Of a stretch of 64,000 nucleotides of DNA, positions 62,409 through 64,000 are shown one piece after another. A program made the translations under genes and the position numbers. Under the pieces are notes generated by a model. That model had not been told where the DNA came from and ran no database searches. It worked only from the letters and a program-made list of their open reading frames with translations. Numbering within the stretch: the stretch's first letter is position 1; each line of letters starts with the position of its first letter. Source of the stretch: Thalassovita sp. (GTDB lineage Bacteria; Pseudomonadota; Alphaproteobacteria; Rhodobacterales; Rhodobacteraceae); contig NZ_OY829290.1 of NCBI RefSeq assembly GCF_963691685.1, positions 744,001-808,000 of the forward strand, read 5' to 3'.

Positions 62409-62882
62409 GCTCCTGACCAGCTTACGCGAAGCCGCAGGTTTGCTTCATTTGCACAAAAGCCGGTCGCATCAACGCTGCCCTTCTGCCGCAAGTTATCCTG
62501 CCAACCCGCCGCGGCCTGCACTTGGATTTCCGTGGATGCTTAGGCCAGATTCTGGTACTCTAGTTGTTGCCTGAGAGGTGAAGAGGCCTTCGGCCCAGGC
62601 AAATGTACCTTCGCAAGCCATTTAAGGGAAATTCTGAAGCGCTGTCACGAGGCTTCGACCAATGGAAGGCTTGCGACCGCTGCGGCGAGCTCTGCCACGG
62701 CGGCGTTCTTGCCGGGCAAGTTTGATACTACGGTTTGCCAGCCTAATTTTGGCAAGACTGCGCCATGCTGCAATCCACATTCACCCTGCGCTCGCTGAGG
62801 AAGAGAGCGTCCGCCTCGCTGGATACCTGCGGCCATGCAGCCAGGAAGATCGTCTGAAACTGGATAAATCAGGAGACACATT
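62409..62882. other. Gene-poor stretch upstream of His-rich protein gene
   Basis: About 470 bases with only short overlapping frames and no recognisable product. The promoter for the His-rich protein should lie here. I found no second TGTTAT-N3-ATAACA palindrome. Confidence 0.4.
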
Positions 62883-63242
62883 ATGACCACATGCAATAAT
62901 CCGAAGCACCAGGATCACCCCCATAAACATGGGCCCGGATGCGGACATACGGCTATTCGCCACGGCGATCACATCGACTACCTCCATGATGGCCACCTCC
63001 ATCATCCGCATGAAGATCACGTGGACGAACACGAGATTGAAGTCTCTGACGCGAACCCGGATACCTGTGCTCCGATTGCCGCCGATCACCTTGGCCACGA
63101 AGATGGCCATGTGCATGGCTCTGGATGTGGGCACGAGGCTGTCCCTCATGGCGGTCACGTTTGTTATCTGGTCAATGGCCGGCTGCATCACCCGCATGAT
63201 GGCCACTGCGACGACCACGGACCGCTTGAAGTGGTCGACTAG
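62883..63242 (+). CDS. His-rich metal-binding protein with two similar halves
   Basis: The 119-residue protein is about a quarter His and has two similar units: HKHGPGCGHTAIRHGDHIDY with LHDGHLHHPHEDH, and HVHGSGCGHEAVPHGGHVCY with LVNGRLHHPHDGH. Each holds HGxGCGH and LHHPH motifs that should bind zinc or a similar metal. There is no signal peptide, so it is probably a cytoplasmic metal buffer or chaperone partner. AGGAG precedes the ATG. Its place after the COG0523/hisI2 cluster supports a zinc role. Confidence 0.8.
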   Translation: MTTCNNPKHQDHPHKHGPGCGHTAIRHGDHIDYLHDGHLHHPHEDHVDEHEIEVSDANPDTCAPIAADHLGHEDGHVHGSGCGHEAVPHGGHVCYLVNGRLHHPHDGHCDDHGPLEVVD

Positions 63243-63490
63243 TTGGATCCTCTCTACGAGCTTCAGGCTTGAACGTTTGTCCCGTTCAACGCGCGATTAG
63301 CGACGGCTGAAGTTACGCGAACCCGGTTCAGTACGTCACTGCAGCCTGCTTCGAAACGTTAAGAGGCGTGACAGTGTGACCGCATGAGTACGTTCCGAGA
63401 CACCTGCCTCGCCCTAGTTCTGTAGCTTTAAATTGGCACTTTCCGCGCAAAGCGGTCACACAGGATCGGGGCCACTGCACATGCAGCTTA
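63243..63490. other. Non-coding stretch before terminal IS5-family element
   Basis: About 250 bases without a recognisable gene. The IS end is probably near GGCTCCAGACTCATTGATTT at about 63490. Confidence 0.4.
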
Positions 63491-64000
63491 GGCTCCAGAC
63501 TCATTGATTTTCACAGCCAGAAGATGACGGTTGCGGCGAGGGCGACGGCCGAGAGAAAGACCACCGGACATCTGTCGTAGCGTGTCGCGACTCGGCGCCA
63601 GTCCTTGAGTCTGCCGACCATGATCTCGATGCGGTTGCGGCGTTTGTAGCGGCGCTTGTCGTATTTGACGGGCTTTCCGCGCGACTTGCGGCCCGGGATG
63701 CATGGCCTGATCCCCTTGTCTTTCAGGGCGTCGCGGAACCAGTCCGCGTCATATCCGCGATCTCCCAGAAGCCATTCGGCCCGCGGCAGGCCGCCCAGTA
63801 GCGCCGCCGCGCCAGTATAGTCGCTGACCTGGCCAGCGGTCATGAAGAACCGGATCGGGCGCCCGTTGGTGTCGGTGATCGCGTGCAGCTTAGTGTTCAT
63901 GCCGCCCTTGGTCCGCCCAATCAGCCGACCGCGCCCCCCTTTTTACCGCGCATGCTTTATGCCGTGCGGTGGGCTTTGAGATAGGTCGCGTCGATCATGA
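63490..64000 (-). mobile_element. IS5 family element, partial at window edge
   Basis: The transposase on the minus strand enters from the right edge. The inner end appears to be GGCTCCAGACTCATTG near 63490. The other end and any target duplication lie outside the window. Confidence 0.75.
63511..63991 (-). pseudogene. IS5 family (IS427-like) transposase, interrupted
   Basis: The main frame (63511-63900, 129 residues) begins MNTKLHAITDTNGRPIRFF and has the DDE-core segment LLGDRGYDADWFRDAL and IEIMVGRLKDWRRVATRYDR. The upstream frame has MIDATYLKAHRTA and then an in-frame TAA. The two are joined through an AAAAAGGGGGG run where IS427-type elements shift frame. The frame change could be programmed, but the TAA before it is unexpected and suggests an inactive copy. 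Confidence 0.7.

Noticed and set aside
1..64000. CRISPR array
   Set aside because: No set of regularly spaced direct repeats with unique spacers was seen. The repeats present are coding tandem repeats, tRNA halves and IS copies.

Overview
The window reads as the chromosome of a marine alphaproteobacterium of the Rhodobacterales (roseobacter group). The grounds are moderately high GC, Rhodobacterales-like housekeeping proteins (rpsA next to ihfB, LapA, TrpF, TrpB, RplY, YchF), roseobacter-type small families (DUF2237, DUF2332, DUF4344, DUF1826) and abundant insertion sequences. No species can be assigned from the sequence alone.

Region 1 (1-27,000) is ordinary chromosome. It carries the end of a nitroreductase, two GNAT acetyltransferases, a glycosyltransferase, rpsA-ihfB-lapA-trpF, trpB, a DsbA/FrnE-like oxidoreductase, two abutting tRNA-like genes upstream of an SPFH/slipin gene, a DUF4344 putative metallopeptidase, two secreted Asp/Glu-rich proteins with a translationally coupled membrane-bound LuxR-type regulator, DUF2237, a serine hydrolase, pth-DUF2332, rplY (L25/Ctc), an OpgB-like phosphoglycerol transferase, a sulfotransferase-like protein, lldD, trpA, ychF and a yjbF-yjbH envelope/exopolysaccharide pair.

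Region 2 (27,039-54,664) is an accessory region. It opens with a 42-bp copy of the 5' half of tRNA-Ser(GCU), whose intact copy lies at 42,747-42,836 followed by a tyrosine integrase that looks chimeric. Between them are a MITE-like inverted repeat around a 38-codon ORF, a HEPN-domain gene with an overlapping partner, a 25-codon single-TM peptide gene, an IS3-family element, a prophage remnant (truncated tail-tip protein, fibre-associated proteins, holin-endolysin, nested spanins), a signalling cluster (OmpR-type regulator, large histidine kinase, two receiver-like proteins) and an IS66-family element with a perfect 8-bp target duplication. To the right, a tandem pair of IS1182-family copies and a third inverted copy flank a complete yjf-type membrane-stress locus: DUF2170, PspA, an ATP-grasp glutathionylspermidine-synthase-like ligase, and divergently a K+ channel, DUF2491, DUF350 and DUF1190.

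Region 3 (54,700-63,300) looks like a zinc-limitation regulon. A palindromic Zur-like site lies between hisI2 (+) and a COG0523 GTPase-thrS2-DUF1826 operon (-). A related sequence lies upstream of a class III alcohol dehydrogenase (-), which faces a GlxA-type AraC regulator (+). The HisI paralog has Asp in place of a zinc-binding Cys and the dehydrogenase lacks two of its four structural-zinc Cys. A His-rich protein with two similar halves follows. The genes plausibly act together to make zinc-sparing replacements and to deliver zinc.

The window ends inside a damaged IS5-family element.
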